64,000 nucleotides of DNA from Shewanella electrica (GCF_022321485.1 NZ_JAKOGG010000007.1:104042-168041); one strand, 5' to 3'. Counted from the stretch's first letter, positions 31,436 to 41,565 are shown. A program made the numbers and translations. Notes: generated by a model from the letters alone, not told the origin.

Positions 31436-33083
31436 AATTCAGTTCACCGTGTTGATGATGGACATGACAAGGGCCGTGTTCTCGCTGCGTGCGTTGAATG
31501 GCGCTACCAATATGCACCTCAACATTGGAGTAGATGTGTGTCTTTGCTTCGATGAAATAGTTGGCGTAATAATCTTCGGTTTCTTTTCCGAGTAGATCTT
31601 TCTCAGTTTCTTCGCGCGCCAGTTCCGCTTCCACACGGTGCTTCTGCGCCAGCATCATTTTCACTTGATCGACCATGTTTGGATCGTTCTGCCACTCCTC
31701 TTTGGGCGGTAAACGACGCAACCGTGCTTCCAAATCCAGCTTGGCAACAAACAAACTGCGGCTGCTGTCTTCCAGATCTTTAAGCCGCAGTTTCAGCGTC
31801 TCTAAGTTCATGGCACATAGTACTTCAGTTTTGGTATCGGCGGTTGCCCCAATGGTGACCGCTTCAATGCCTTTTTCGGCATAGGCTCTACCACCGATAA
31901 GATCGCCGCGGCGACCCGTTGCATCGCTGACAATGAGTTTACTTTCGGTATTGGTGTGGCTGTGCAGCAGTTGCTTGGTGATGAGAATATCTTTTTGGCT
32001 GGTCAAGGCGGAGTATTGCACAAATTGGGCGGATATTTGCCCTTTCGCCGTGAGTTTGGTCGACAGCTCGTTGCCGCCTAACTGACGGCCGAGAACGCCT
32101 TTACTCACAGTAATGTCGCCATCAGCTTCTAAGGTAGCGGACTCGACGAAGCCCATCACCGTGATATCCCCCGAGCTGCGTACCTGCATCCCTTCGCATA
32201 CATCGCCGGTGATCAGCACACTGCCTTTAAAATCAACATTGCCATAGCCAACGTTAACTTCTTTTATCTGTAGTACGTCGTCAACTTGCATGCCGTTATT
32301 GATTTCAACCGGTTGACCGGCCACTGTGGCAATCAATTTTGTTTCGTCATCTGGATCAATGTGTGTGCCCGGGCCAGCATTCAATGTAAGGTCTTTTCCC
32401 ACCTTAGGTTGCAGCACATCGCCGTAGACGGTGTAACCTAGCGTGCCCGGCGTTGCATGTGTTATCTCCATCAGTACATCGTTAGGACTGACCATCACCA
32501 CCGAGCCAAGGTTGCGCATATCAACGGTGCCATCTTCGCGTTCCTGCGGATGTAATAGACGTTCACGGGCGAGCGGGACTTTTCGAATTAATGATGCATG
32601 TATGCCATTAATGGCGGGCTTACCAATGGCAATGACGCCACTGACACTTTCGCCTGCTTTGAGTTGGGGCAACTTGTGCAGCATGGCCTCGATTTTAGCG
32701 CGCGATAAGCCCATGTTAATGCCTTTTTCTTTCAGGCTGCGCAGAATATCGGGCAAAGTTGGTTGTTTGCCTCCCCAAGGCGCAACCAATGTCATGCTGG
32801 CTTGCATCTTGTCATTGCTGGTCTCCAGCAAAATTTGGCCGTCGCGTCGTTCGGCAATTTTGAAGACGATCGGTGTTTTGCCTTCGCCATCATTGGCGAG
32901 TGCGTTGATGTCTTTAACCGCTTGTTTTATATTAAAATCAATAGGGAATAGCTTATTGAACTCTGGAAGTGTCAATAATTCTCGGACGGCCTCTTCAGAC
33001 ACTGGGCCGTCGCTATTTGGGATCAGCTTCAGCTCAGCAAATAGGCCGTCGCCGCTAAAATTGAGCAGATCGGGTGTCAGCAT
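31413..33083 (-). CDS. FapA (DUF342) domain protein
   Basis: 556-residue cytoplasmic protein of the flagellar assembly protein A/DUF342 family, which has an N-terminal domain and a right-handed beta-helix rich in G-DI-V repeats (seen in the middle: GDVCEGMQVRSSGDITVMG and related turns), then a C-terminal coiled-coil (about 430-500) with alternating Glu/Lys/Leu. Members are linked to polar flagella or cell polarity in Vibrio-like bacteria, with unclear biochemistry. No flagellar genes are nearby, so a motility role here is unproven. Confidence 0.75.
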   Translation of the reverse strand: MLTPDLLNFSGDGLFAELKLIPNSDGPVSEEAVRELLTLPEFNKLFPIDFNIKQAVKDINALANDGEGKTPIVFKIAERRDGQILLETSNDKMQASMTLVAPWGGKQPTLPDILRSLKEKGINMGLSRAKIEAMLHKLPQLKAGESVSGVIAIGKPAINGIHASLIRKVPLARERLLHPQEREDGTVDMRNLGSVVMVSPNDVLMEITHATPGTLGYTVYGDVLQPKVGKDLTLNAGPGTHIDPDDETKLIATVAGQPVEINNGMQVDDVLQIKEVNVGYGNVDFKGSVLITGDVCEGMQVRSSGDITVMGFVESATLEADGDITVSKGVLGRQLGGNELSTKLTAKGQISAQFVQYSALTSQKDILITKQLLHSHTNTESKLIVSDATGRRGDLIGGRAYAEKGIEAVTIGATADTKTEVLCAMNLETLKLRLKDLEDSSRSLFVAKLDLEARLRRLPPKEEWQNDPNMVDQVKMMLAQKHRVEAELAREETEKDLLGKETEDYYANYFIEAKTHIYSNVEVHIGSAIQRTQREHGPCHVHHQHGELNFDYSAKK

Positions 33084-33230
33084 GTTGTTATCCAGTAAAG
33101 ATTTTTTTATCGCCGGAACCTACTTTAACCCCTCGAGTATATCAATTGTTATATAACAGCAGCACTCTTTTGTTAACAAACGTATAAGGAATGTCTCAAA
33201 ATTTGTGGTATTACAATATTACTTATTGTT

Positions 33231-34259
33231 TTATCGAAGATTTTTATAAATCTTATAGCGATTATTCTCCGCGACAACATTTACATTTCCAAAGCTGGCG
33301 GCAATAGCATCTGCGTAGGGCAGATGGCGGTTGGCGACTATCTGCCACAGTCCACCTTTGCGTAGCTGTTGTTGGCTATCTTTGACAAACTGGGTGGCAA
33401 TATCCGTGGTACTCATTAAGCCGTCATGAAATGGTGGGTTGGAGATAATGGCATCAAACACACCGTCGCATTGGCTCAATCCATCTGATGCATAAATCTT
33501 GGCTTGCATCCCGTTGGCAGCTAAGGTTTTTTCACAAGACAATAAGGCCATCGCGTTGATGTCGACACATTCCATGTCAAGGCTGGGAAAACGCGCCAGC
33601 AGTGCCGCGGTTATCACACCTGCACCACAGCCGAAATCCAACACTCGCCCATTCAGCGGCGGCAGATGTTGCAGCAATAAGGCGGTGCCTTGGTCGAGTT
33701 GTTTTTCACTGAAGGTGCCGACCATATTGCAGATTGTTAGTGGTCGATTATCGATCTCTAGCGTGTATTGGCTTACGAAGCGTTCTACATTGATGGTGGC
33801 TGGATGCGCCAATACTGTGCTGGCAAACAGCAAACAGTGGCGGGCATTATCTAGTTTGATTGGTGGGCTAAAGTCGGTCGATTTCAGTTTATTGAACGAA
33901 CGAATACCACCTTTGTTATCGCCAACGACTAACAGTTCGCCATCGGCTTTCAAATAATACGCCGCTAGGTGCAGCAGGTAGTCCAGTAGTGGTTTCGCTT
34001 TCGGATAGTAGATCACCACAGTATCAAATCTATGGCGGCTATCTGCGGTTAACTTATGGCCAAACTCAGCATGCAGGTTAGTTTTATTGCGCGGCTGTAG
34101 CTGAAAGTGGGGGTAATCCAAGGCTAACGTGGTGACGTTGTCGCATACTGCTAGCAGTTGCTCAGCGCAGCGGTCAGCTTCATGGTTAAGCAGCAGCACC
34201 TGTTTACCAGCCAATAACGATTGATTACGAATAAGTAGTTCAGATGGTGCAGTTAACAC
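33231..34259 (-). CDS. rsmC: 16S rRNA m2G1207 methyltransferase RsmC
   Basis: 342 residues, the size of RsmC. The N-terminal half is the degenerate methyltransferase domain. The C-terminal half is active, with [14 protein letters not shown] binding S-adenosylmethionine and the catalytic SNPPFHDG motif typical of guanine-N2 methyltransferases. It methylates G1207 of 16S rRNA in the 30S subunit. It is a single gene between the FapA-type gene and alkaline phosphatase. Confidence 0.93.
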   Translation of the reverse strand: MLTAPSELLIRNQSLLAGKQVLLLNHEADRCAEQLLAVCDNVTTLALDYPHFQLQPRNKTNLHAEFGHKLTADSRHRFDTVVIYYPKAKPLLDYLLHLAAYYLKADGELLVVGDNKGGIRSFNKLKSTDFSPPIKLDNARHCLLFASTVLAHPATINVERFVSQYTLEIDNRPLTICNMVGTFSEKQLDQGTALLLQHLPPLNGRVLDFGCGAGVITAALLARFPSLDMECVDINAMALLSCEKTLAANGMQAKIYASDGLSQCDGVFDAIISNPPFHDGLMSTTDIATQFVKDSQQQLRKGGLWQIVANRHLPYADAIAASFGNVNVVAENNRYKIYKNLR

Positions 34260-34318
34260 GATGTTCGATTCCTGAAATGAGATTGGCGGGCATTATAAGC
34301 TAGCTTGGCGGAGAAATG

Positions 34319-34344
34319 AAAAAGGGCTCAAATGAGCCCTTTTA
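34319..34344 (-). terminator. Terminator after the alkaline phosphatase gene
   Basis: AAAAGGGCTC/GAGCCCTTTT perfect 10-bp stem with an AAAT loop. The T-rich side on either strand makes it bidirectional. It lies 19 bases past the phosphatase stop. Confidence 0.85.
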
Positions 34345-34362
34345 GCATGTATTCAGTCAAGA

Positions 34363-35676
34363 TTATTTGGCAGCTTTGGCCTTGGGCATCAAGCTGATAA
34401 TCTTATTGGCGATGTCGGTATTATCCTGACTCCCAATAAACAGCTCTGAGCCAGGACCGGCGGCGAACACTTGCACATCGACACCTGTATGGCCGGGGGT
34501 GGTCCAACCGGTATTGGTGCGCAGGTCGATCTCTTGTTTGATGGCGGTCGTCAGCGCCTTTTTACCTTGCATGCGTGCGACTTCAAACTTGCTGTACAGC
34601 TCGTCGTCGATAGCAAAGCCGAGGCTGGCACTCAGTGGTTCGCGCCACTGTTCGTTCGCTACCGCTTGCGCTGCCATGGTTTCAGGGCTGCCAGTCATTT
34701 TGTGCAGCACCTCAGGGTGCCATTCATATTTACCATTGGCGCCGATAGAGAGGCCACCCGTGCTGTGATCGGCAGTGATTACCATCAGCGTGTCTGGGTG
34801 GTTACGCACAAACTGCTCAACCACTTCTATGCTGTGGGCAAACTCATCCATTTCGCCCATCGCCGCCGCGATGTCATTAGCGTGGCCGCCCCAGTCAATC
34901 TGGCTCCCTTCAACCAGCAGTACAAAACCTTGCTGATTCTGTGATAGCAGCTCTAATGACTTGCTGGTGAGTTGGCTCAAACGGTGTACTTCGGGTTCAT
35001 CCAACGACCAAGGCAACTGCACATCGGCGAACAAGCCCAATACTTTGGGTTGGCTGACGGCGTCCAATTGGCTGAAATCCGTCAGCACTTGGTAGCCTTT
35101 AGCGGTGAACTCGTCGCGCATGGGTTGGGTGAAGTATTTCTGCCCGCCGCCCAAAATCACATCGGCATCAGTATTGATGTAGGTGGCGGCAATCGCGTCG
35201 TAATTTTTACGGCTTTCATCATGGGATAAAAATGCTGCTGGTGTGGCATGGTTCACTTGGCAAGTCACCGCCACACCTGTGCTCAAACCGCGCTGTTTAG
35301 CGCGTTCTAGCATGGTAGTGAGCGGGCGCTTGTTGACGTCAACGCTGATGGCTCCGTTGTAGCTTTTAAAGCCAGTAGACAAAGCTGTCGCCGCCGCAGC
35401 GGAGTCGGTGACATAACCACTGACGTTGGCTGGATAGGTGGATGCCATGCCCACAAGCAAACGGTCAAATACGGTTTGCTCGATCTCTTCCGTATCGGGA
35501 TTGTCTTTATAGTAGCGGTAGGCCGTGGTGTATGACGGGCCCATACCATCACCAATCATGATGACGATATTCTTTGGCCGGGCTGGTGCCGCCGTAGGAT
35601 TTAGCGGCGCTTCAGCATAGGTAGATAACGGCAGCCAGCAGGCAACTGCGATTAGGCATAATTGCTTGAATTTCAT
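34363..35676 (-). CDS. phoA: Periplasmic alkaline phosphatase
   Basis: 437 residues with a signal peptide (ends near STYA). Family motifs are present: MIGDGMGPS (metal Asp), the nucleophile Ser in TDSAAAATALS, QIDWGGHAND, ITADHSTGG and PGHTG, which together ligate two zinc ions and magnesium. It releases phosphate from monoesters in the periplasm. The gene begins only three bases after the gshB stop, with its AAAGGA site inside the end of gshB, so the two are translationally coupled. I see no Pho box between them, and phosphate control would have to act further upstream. Confidence 0.88.
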   Translation of the reverse strand: MKFKQLCLIAVACWLPLSTYAEAPLNPTAAPARPKNIVIMIGDGMGPSYTTAYRYYKDNPDTEEIEQTVFDRLLVGMASTYPANVSGYVTDSAAAATALSTGFKSYNGAISVDVNKRPLTTMLERAKQRGLSTGVAVTCQVNHATPAAFLSHDESRKNYDAIAATYINTDADVILGGGQKYFTQPMRDEFTAKGYQVLTDFSQLDAVSQPKVLGLFADVQLPWSLDEPEVHRLSQLTSKSLELLSQNQQGFVLLVEGSQIDWGGHANDIAAAMGEMDEFAHSIEVVEQFVRNHPDTLMVITADHSTGGLSIGANGKYEWHPEVLHKMTGSPETMAAQAVANEQWREPLSASLGFAIDDELYSKFEVARMQGKKALTTAIKQEIDLRTNTGWTTPGHTGVDVQVFAAGPGSELFIGSQDNTDIANKIISLMPKAKAAK

Positions 35677-35679
35677 TAT

Positions 35680-36636
35680 TTATCCTTTGATTTCACTGAT
35701 GCGACGCTCAATGGCATCCATCAATTTGCCGGTGATATCCACGTCAAATGCTGCTTCAATCTCACGTACGCAGGTTGGGCTGGTGACGTTGATTTCGGTC
35801 AACTTATCGCCGATGACATCGAGGCCAACGAAGATCAAACCGCGGCGTTTCAGTTCAGGCGCGATGGCGTTAGCAATTTTCCAGTCGCTGTCTGACAACG
35901 GTTGTGCCCGGCCACTACCACCGGCAGCGAGGTTGCCACGGGTTTCACCTTTTTGTGGAATACGTGCCAAGCAATAAGGCATTGGTTCGCCATCAACCAC
36001 CAGAATGCGCTTATCACCATCAACAATCTCAGGAATGTATTTTTGCGCCATGGCGTAGCGTTTACCGTGGTCGGTCAGGGTCTCAATGATCACGCCGACG
36101 TTGGCGTCGTCTTGTTTCAGACGGAAGATCGAGGCGCCGCCCATACCGTCTAACGGTTTAAGAATCACGTCGCCGTGTTCTTGGTGGAAGGCGCGCAGGC
36201 GTTTGGCATCGCGAGTCACTACCGTGATCGGGGTGAATTCGTTAAACCAAGCGGTGAACAGTTTTTCGTTGGCGTCCCGCAGGCTTTGTGGCTTGTTAAC
36301 AATCAAGGTGCCCGCTTCTTCTGCGCGTTCCAACATGTAGGTGGCGTAGATAAATTCAGTGTCGAATGGTGGGTCTTTACGCATCAGAATAACGTCAAGA
36401 TCGCTTAGCGGCAGCTCTTGCGCTTCAGCTAAGGTAAACCAGTCGTTGGCGTCTTGGCGCACGGTCAACTTACGCATGTTAGCGCGGGCTTCACCTTGCA
36501 CCATGGCGAGGTCAGCCATTTCCATGTAAAACAGCTCATAGCCGCGGCTTTGGGCGGCGAGCAACATAGCAAAGCTGGTGTCTTTTTTGATGTTGATGTC
36601 CGCAATGGGGTCCATCACGATGCCAAGTTTAATCAT
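35680..36636 (-). CDS. gshB: Glutathione synthetase
   Basis: 318 residues, the usual length. It joins gamma-glutamylcysteine and glycine with ATP to give glutathione. The N-terminal GSH-S domain begins MIKLGIVMDPI. The ATP-grasp part shows KPLDGMGGASIF and, near the end, DVIGDKLTEINVTSP with the metal-binding Glu and Asn. It is the middle gene of rsmE-gshB-alkaline phosphatase. The rsmE-gshB order is the usual one in gammaproteobacteria; the phosphatase after it is not universal. Confidence 0.95.
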   Translation of the reverse strand: MIKLGIVMDPIADINIKKDTSFAMLLAAQSRGYELFYMEMADLAMVQGEARANMRKLTVRQDANDWFTLAEAQELPLSDLDVILMRKDPPFDTEFIYATYMLERAEEAGTLIVNKPQSLRDANEKLFTAWFNEFTPITVVTRDAKRLRAFHQEHGDVILKPLDGMGGASIFRLKQDDANVGVIIETLTDHGKRYAMAQKYIPEIVDGDKRILVVDGEPMPYCLARIPQKGETRGNLAAGGSGRAQPLSDSDWKIANAIAPELKRRGLIFVGLDVIGDKLTEINVTSPTCVREIEAAFDVDITGKLMDAIERRISEIKG

Positions 36637-36661
36637 TTATTTATCCTTACTTCATTCTGAC

Positions 36662-37393
36662 TTAGCCCAAATCACCGAATCTGGATTGCAGCACGGAGAT
36701 GGCGGTTAATGCGGCGGTTTCGGTACGCAATACGCGCGGGCCGAGTAACACATCGGTAAAGCCTTGTTGTTCAGTCATCGCAATTTCCGCTTCTGACAGG
36801 CCGCCCTCGGGGCCGATCAACAAACGTACACGACCACTATCTAGCGCCAAGCTACTGATGCCACCTTGGGCGCGCGGGTGGAGATTCAATTTTACTGCGT
36901 TGCTGGCTTCGCTACACCAGTCGAGCAGGTTCATCGCTGGGCGTACCGTTGGCACGACACTGCGGCCTGATTGCTCACAAGCACTAATGACGATTTTTTG
37001 CCACTGCTGAATCTTTTTCTCTAACCTTTCGCCGTCCAGTTTGACGCCACAACGTTCTGAAAACAATGGCGTTATCGTATTAACGCCTAATTCAACTGAC
37101 TTTTGGATGGTGAAGTCCATGCGGTCACCACGGGAGATCACTTGACCCAAATGCAGATTAAGTGGCGATTCAGACGGATTGGCATCACAGCCTTCAATCC
37201 GCACGTCGACAGTTTTCTTGCCCGCAGCGGTAATGATAGCCGGATAGTCATTACCATCGCCATTGAACAGGCTAATGGCTTGACCTTCGCTCATGCGCAG
37301 TACGCGGCCTATATGGGCGCTGGCATCGGCATCTAAGCTAATCTCGGTGTTGGGCGAAATTGTTCTCGCTTGATGAACACGGGGAACTCGCAT
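36662..37393 (-). CDS. rsmE: 16S rRNA m3U1498 methyltransferase RsmE
   Basis: 243-residue SPOUT-class enzyme. An N-terminal PUA-like domain precedes the knotted domain with [14 protein letters not shown] and [12 protein letters not shown], which bind S-adenosylmethionine. It methylates U1498 of 16S rRNA. It is 25 bases upstream of gshB and probably the first gene of that operon. Confidence 0.95.
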   Translation of the reverse strand: MRVPRVHQARTISPNTEISLDADASAHIGRVLRMSEGQAISLFNGDGNDYPAIITAAGKKTVDVRIEGCDANPSESPLNLHLGQVISRGDRMDFTIQKSVELGVNTITPLFSERCGVKLDGERLEKKIQQWQKIVISACEQSGRSVVPTVRPAMNLLDWCSEASNAVKLNLHPRAQGGISSLALDSGRVRLLIGPEGGLSEAEIAMTEQQGFTDVLLGPRVLRTETAALTAISVLQSRFGDLG

Positions 37394-37487
37394 TTTCGCT
37401 CCTGTTAAACTGAAAAATTTCAGGAATGGTTAATATTTTTTGACTTGTTGGCGTATTTTAACCTGTTACATGTAGTCTTTAAACTTT

Positions 37488-38558
37488 TTAATGGGATAAC
37501 TTGCTTAAGCTACTTTTTAACCACAACCAAAAATATTGTATATAGTCCCAGCTGCTGACAGTTGTCACTGTTTTAGGTCTCGGCTGTTGTAATACGTCTA
37601 ATACATGTAAGTACTGTTTTGATACGGATGTAATATCAAATTTATCCGTTGCTTGTTGTTTTAACTGATCGCCATATTGTTTCAGCTGTGACAGTGATAG
37701 TTTTTTTACATCTTCAACAGTTAATAAATTAATGTTGAATTTGGATAAGTATTCGATCGCTGGATGCGTAGTATTTACGGCAACCGGTATACCTGAACTG
37801 ACATAAATCTGGCATTTTGTTGGTGGTTTTGTCTGCTGTCTAAAACTATCATCTTTGATGTCCAGCACATAACGGCAGCAGGCTATTAGCTGGCTCTGGC
37901 TGCTTTCGCTCCACTGGTCTATGCGTATGCCATTGATCGTTACGTACTCATCGCAGCGGCTAAAATTAAACGGTATTCCGAGTCGAGAAAACTCATGAGC
38001 AAGTTTGCGAATACGGCGACTTGTTAACATGTTGATGTTAGATAATAGTTTGATATTTTTTAAAATATCTTCGTTATTACCGTGTAGGAATTTAAACGTA
38101 CAAGGTAAATATTCATAAACGCCAATCCAAGCTACCGGCGCATCATCTGAAATTTCGCTATCGCTTCTTGTTACTTGATATTTGGTGTAGTGATCAATAT
38201 TAAATTGATAACTTGGACAATATAGGTGCTTAGCTAATATGTCGCTATGGAATAATATACCTTCGAACTGCTGCAGTTTAATATTGATAAGGGGAATTTT
38301 CCCTAGGTGTGAAATTTGATCTACCGGAATATAAAATAGTCTTTGAGAACGTAAACGGCGAAGCTGCTGCAACGTTGGCAGCGCTTTGACAAATATCACG
38401 GCGTCGCATTGCTGCGGAATTTTTTCGACTGATTCAAAATAATGGATGTGGTGTGTGGTTAACTTATTGATTTCTAAGTAATCTAAAATATCACGACTCA
38501 CCCATGTGAAACTTTCATTACTCGATATTGGACCAACCGCTATGTGATAAGAATGCAT
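37488..38558 (-). CDS. AT-rich hypothetical protein, possibly glycosyltransferase-like
   Basis: 356 residues, unrecognised as a named family. The segment CQIYVSSGIPVAVNT with the preceding PPTK resembles the acceptor-to-donor region of GT-B glycosyltransferases (K..Y...G.PV), and the general build (N-terminal Rossmann-like half, then SDYVTI..ID spacing) is compatible with that fold, but no full motif set is seen. It is much more AT-rich than its neighbours and rich in Asn, Ile and Ser. It sits where endA is usually found in the sprT-endA-rsmE-gshB order. These signs suggest a horizontally acquired gene. Function is not assigned. Confidence 0.55.
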   Translation of the reverse strand: MHSYHIAVGPISSNESFTWVSRDILDYLEINKLTTHHIHYFESVEKIPQQCDAVIFVKALPTLQQLRRLRSQRLFYIPVDQISHLGKIPLINIKLQQFEGILFHSDILAKHLYCPSYQFNIDHYTKYQVTRSDSEISDDAPVAWIGVYEYLPCTFKFLHGNNEDILKNIKLLSNINMLTSRRIRKLAHEFSRLGIPFNFSRCDEYVTINGIRIDQWSESSQSQLIACCRYVLDIKDDSFRQQTKPPTKCQIYVSSGIPVAVNTTHPAIEYLSKFNINLLTVEDVKKLSLSQLKQYGDQLKQQATDKFDITSVSKQYLHVLDVLQQPRPKTVTTVSSWDYIQYFWLWLKSSLSKLSH

Positions 38559-38661
38559 ATGATTTAGCTATTTCAGGTATTGGTGGTAGTGAATGGACGT
38601 TATTTTATTAGAACATTTTATCTTATTGGTATTTGGTATAAAAATCCCTTGTTCTAATAAT

Positions 38662-39222
38662 TTACGTTTTGGTTAACTGCTCACCACAGCGGCGGCACAG
38701 GTACTGCGCTTGTTGGCGTACCACTTTATTGTGGCGGCGAATACTCAACTCAACGGTGCCACAGCGGCAATGATAGGCGATCCCTTTGGGCGTCACTGAG
38801 CTGACATCCAATTGATGGGTGACATCGCCGCTTAGCCCGAACACTTGTTGCATCAAGCCTTTCCACTCGTGGCCATGGGGTTTGACACGGCCAAACAACT
38901 GCGCGGTTAATAGATGACACACTTCGTGCGGCACCACATCAGTTAAAAAATGCTGTGGGTTTTCCTCAAGCAGCACGGCATTAAAGCGCAACTGTTGGGT
39001 AACTGGATGCGCGGTGCCAGCGGCTTTACCACGCAGTTTGAAATTAATACTGGGGCGCGTAAACACGCGGTCAAGTTGCTGCTCCGCTTGTTGATAACAG
39101 GCTTCCACGCGCGCAATCACTGCGGCTTGCTGTTCGCTTGTGGGGAGGGCAACCACTGGACGAGCGGTTGCGGGAGAAGAAGACTTTGCCAAACTGGCAA
39201 AGCGTTTTACGCGTGCGAACAA
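38662..39222 (-). CDS. sprT: SprT-family zinc protein
   Basis: SprT-like protein with the zinc protease-type motif HEVCH in VVPHEVCHLLTAQ, the GRVKPHGHEWK segment and a C-terminal zinc ribbon (CRCG and CRRCG). The family is related to SPRTN proteases, and the bacterial role is poorly defined. The open frame reaches 39258, but that part overlaps the terminator of the upstream gene. A TTG at 39222 has GGAG exactly eight bases before it, giving 186 residues, closer to the usual 165. The rsmE-gshB side supports sprT identity by gene order. Confidence 0.82.
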   Translation of the reverse strand: MFARVKRFASLAKSSSPATARPVVALPTSEQQAAVIARVEACYQQAEQQLDRVFTRPSINFKLRGKAAGTAHPVTQQLRFNAVLLEENPQHFLTDVVPHEVCHLLTAQLFGRVKPHGHEWKGLMQQVFGLSGDVTHQLDVSSVTPKGIAYHCRCGTVELSIRRHNKVVRQQAQYLCRRCGEQLTKT

Positions 39223-39239
39223 AGATGACACTCCAATAA

Positions 39240-39273
39240 AGCAAAAAGCCCGACGCAAATCGTCGGACTATTA
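39240..39273 (-). terminator. Terminator between the C15-like gene and sprT
   Basis: On the minus strand GTCCGACG/CGTCGGGC (one G-T pair) with a five-base loop is followed by TTTTTGC. It lies just past the stop of the C15-like gene and overlaps the longest possible sprT frame, which argues for the later sprT start. Confidence 0.75.
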
Positions 39274-39275
39274 CC

Positions 39276-40424
39276 TTAGCGAGTTGCGGCTGCGGCGGCA
39301 ATCATCTGCTGCACTTGTTCGACAATCTGTTGTTCCATCTCGGCATCGTAACCTTGCAAACGCGGAGTATGAATGTGACCAGTCGGGATGGTGCTGTTCA
39401 GTTGGTTTTTCAGCAAAATGGCGCGGTAAGAGATCTCGTTGGAGAGATACCCGCCGCCAGAACCTTCTACTGAGGTTTCGTTTTGCAGTTCCGCTAACGA
39501 GCCCGAGGCAAAGCTACCACGCGATAGGGTAGTGACTTGGTGGTTGTCATTCACTGTCCAGCGGCCAGTAACTTGTTGCATGGCCGTAACTGGTAGTGAA
39601 AACTCGACAAATTCTGGGCCGTTTAGAGTTTTACCATCAAGCTTGGGTGCCTGCGGATGTTCTTTATCAGCGCCAGTATAAACGTTGCGGTTATCGGGCG
39701 CTTTGGCCGAACGATTGCGTCCGGGGAAACGCTCGATATCAAAATTGTCACGCCCCATGCTGACGGTAAATACCATGTCGAGTTGGTTGCGACGATACGC
39801 TGGCGTCAGCAGCGATTCGATAATACCAGCGTCAAAGTCTTCATAGCGCACCGGGATCATCACGGTTTCTATCTGGGCTTTTTTACCGTTGACCTCAAAG
39901 CGGTAACCATCAAGCGCTAAAGCGACTACGCCTGACGGATTACTTTGGTCGATGTGACGGTCGAGGAAGAATGGATCAAAGCCGGTCAGCAGAATTTTGA
40001 TTTGGCTGTCTTCTGCAAAGTTGATATCGCTAAACCCACGTGAGGCACGCTCGACCGCATTCAGTAATACCTCTTGCTGCCAGCCGGCAATATTAAAGGC
40101 AGGCTTTTGCTTGCTGAGCGCATCACGCATCTGCAACCGTGACCAATAGAGCGAGCGATCATCAGGATGACCCGATTGCACATCGCGCACCGCCTGCTGC
40201 CAAACGCGTTGCCCCAACTTAGCCACGGTTTGTGTGACTTTAAGTTCATCGTTGGCTTGCGCATATTGTTTGCTTAAGTCATCCACAAATGCTGAATAAC
40301 GGCTCACCACCTCTGGCATGGCAGCGTTAGCCGTGGGAATACGTTGCTCCTCAACACCTGCCGTAGCAGCTAATGCAACACAATTGCTGCTGAGTAGGGC
40401 GGCGAATATCAGCGGCTTAGGCAT
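39276..40424 (-). CDS. Exported pyroglutamyl-peptidase-like (C15) protein with Ser for Cys
   Basis: 382 residues from the ATG at 40424 (AAGGA seven bases before it). A signal peptide is followed by about 110 unassigned residues and then a C15-like fold from LLTGFDPF onward. The DIERFPGRNRSAKAPDN region holds a likely Glu equivalent to the C15 Glu, and GHIHTP the likely His. In the place where pyroglutamyl peptidase I has its nucleophile in a GxYxCN motif, this protein reads GGYLSN, so the catalytic Cys appears to be Ser. It is also exported, while typical C15 enzymes are cytoplasmic. It may be an inactive or altered-mechanism relative; similar long proteins occur in Shewanella as far as I recall. 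Confidence 0.7.
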   Translation of the reverse strand: MPKPLIFAALLSSNCVALAATAGVEEQRIPTANAAMPEVVSRYSAFVDDLSKQYAQANDELKVTQTVAKLGQRVWQQAVRDVQSGHPDDRSLYWSRLQMRDALSKQKPAFNIAGWQQEVLLNAVERASRGFSDINFAEDSQIKILLTGFDPFFLDRHIDQSNPSGVVALALDGYRFEVNGKKAQIETVMIPVRYEDFDAGIIESLLTPAYRRNQLDMVFTVSMGRDNFDIERFPGRNRSAKAPDNRNVYTGADKEHPQAPKLDGKTLNGPEFVEFSLPVTAMQQVTGRWTVNDNHQVTTLSRGSFASGSLAELQNETSVEGSGGGYLSNEISYRAILLKNQLNSTIPTGHIHTPRLQGYDAEMEQQIVEQVQQMIAAAAATR

Positions 40425-40528
40425 GATCGATTCCTTCAATAATATCGAATGACTTGGCCGTTAAGTATGCACTAGCCTGCGTCGAGCGCAAAGTGCGATA
40501 AGCCGCTAATTGCTCATAGATCTGATAG

Positions 40529-41440
40529 TTACATCATTAATGCTTGTAGCGATTCTTGGCTACCGAAGCGTTTAGTAAAGAAGTCGAGGAACACGCTGAT
40601 GTTGGTGGCTAACTGGCGGCGGCTGGAATACACGCCGTAGACTTTAAAAGACTCAATTGGCCATTCTTGCAGCACAGGAACTAAGGCGCCGCTGGCAATT
40701 TCATTCTTGCAGACCGAGTTAGACAAAATGGCGATGCCAAAATCATCTATCGCCATGCGTTTTACCATCACTGAACTGTTGGCTCTTACCCGGCGGCGAA
40801 ACGATGCCATGGTTTTACGGTTACCTTTACCCAAAGGCCAAATGGGGGCGGAACGCAGTGTGCCCAACAAAATGCCATCATGCTCAGCTAAATCTTTTGG
40901 CGTGGCGGGTGTGCCGCGGGCTTTGAGATATCCGGGACCAGCGACTAAGATAGGTTGGCGTTCAAACAGTAATCTGGCGACTAAGTCTGAGGATTGCAGC
41001 GGCCCATATTTGATAGCTATGTCGTAACCTTCACCCACCAGTCCCACTTCGGCGTCGGTAAATTGCACGTCGAGTTCAATGCTGGGGTAGAGATGCATAA
41101 AGCCGCTACATAAGTTAGCGATCACTTCTTGGTTAAATGAAACCGGCACCGCAATGCGTAGCAACCCCGACACATCATTATGGGTGTATTCGATGGTGGC
41201 TTTGGCGGCTTCTACTTCATTGGTGATATTTTCGCAGTGCTGGTAAAATAGCGCACCGATTTGTGTCAGACTGATTGAACGGGTATTTCGCTGTAGCAGG
41301 CGGACACCGAGTTCTTGCTCTAATTGAGCAATTTTACGGCTGATCGTTGATTTTGGGAGTCCAGTTTCTCGCGCTGCTTGTGAGAATCCCTCTGCTCTGA
41401 CCACTGCCGCAAATAGCAGCATCCCATTCAAATCTGGCAT
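40529..41440 (-). CDS. LysR-family regulator beside the giant carboxylase
   Basis: 303 residues. The N-terminal winged helix shows FSQAARETGLPKSTISRKIAQLEQELG, split here for length: the recognition helix is residues 20-35. The C-terminal two-lobed ligand domain is complete. It resembles the CrgA/AaeR-type LysR subgroup, whose members control nearby divergent genes. It is divergent from the carboxylase gene with a 125-base gap, so control of that gene is possible but not shown. Confidence 0.85.
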   Translation of the reverse strand: MPDLNGMLLFAAVVRAEGFSQAARETGLPKSTISRKIAQLEQELGVRLLQRNTRSISLTQIGALFYQHCENITNEVEAAKATIEYTHNDVSGLLRIAVPVSFNQEVIANLCSGFMHLYPSIELDVQFTDAEVGLVGEGYDIAIKYGPLQSSDLVARLLFERQPILVAGPGYLKARGTPATPKDLAEHDGILLGTLRSAPIWPLGKGNRKTMASFRRRVRANSSVMVKRMAIDDFGIAILSNSVCKNEIASGALVPVLQEWPIESFKVYGVYSSRRQLATNISVFLDFFTKRFGSQESLQALMM

Positions 41441-41565
41441 GTTTTTCTTACTGTCTCAAATATGGAACAAAGTGTCTAAGGTAGTTTAATGGTAATTTTG
41501 AGTCCATCAAAGTTATATTTGACCGCTATATCATAAGTAAAGAGGCTTAGCAGAGGATCGATTCG

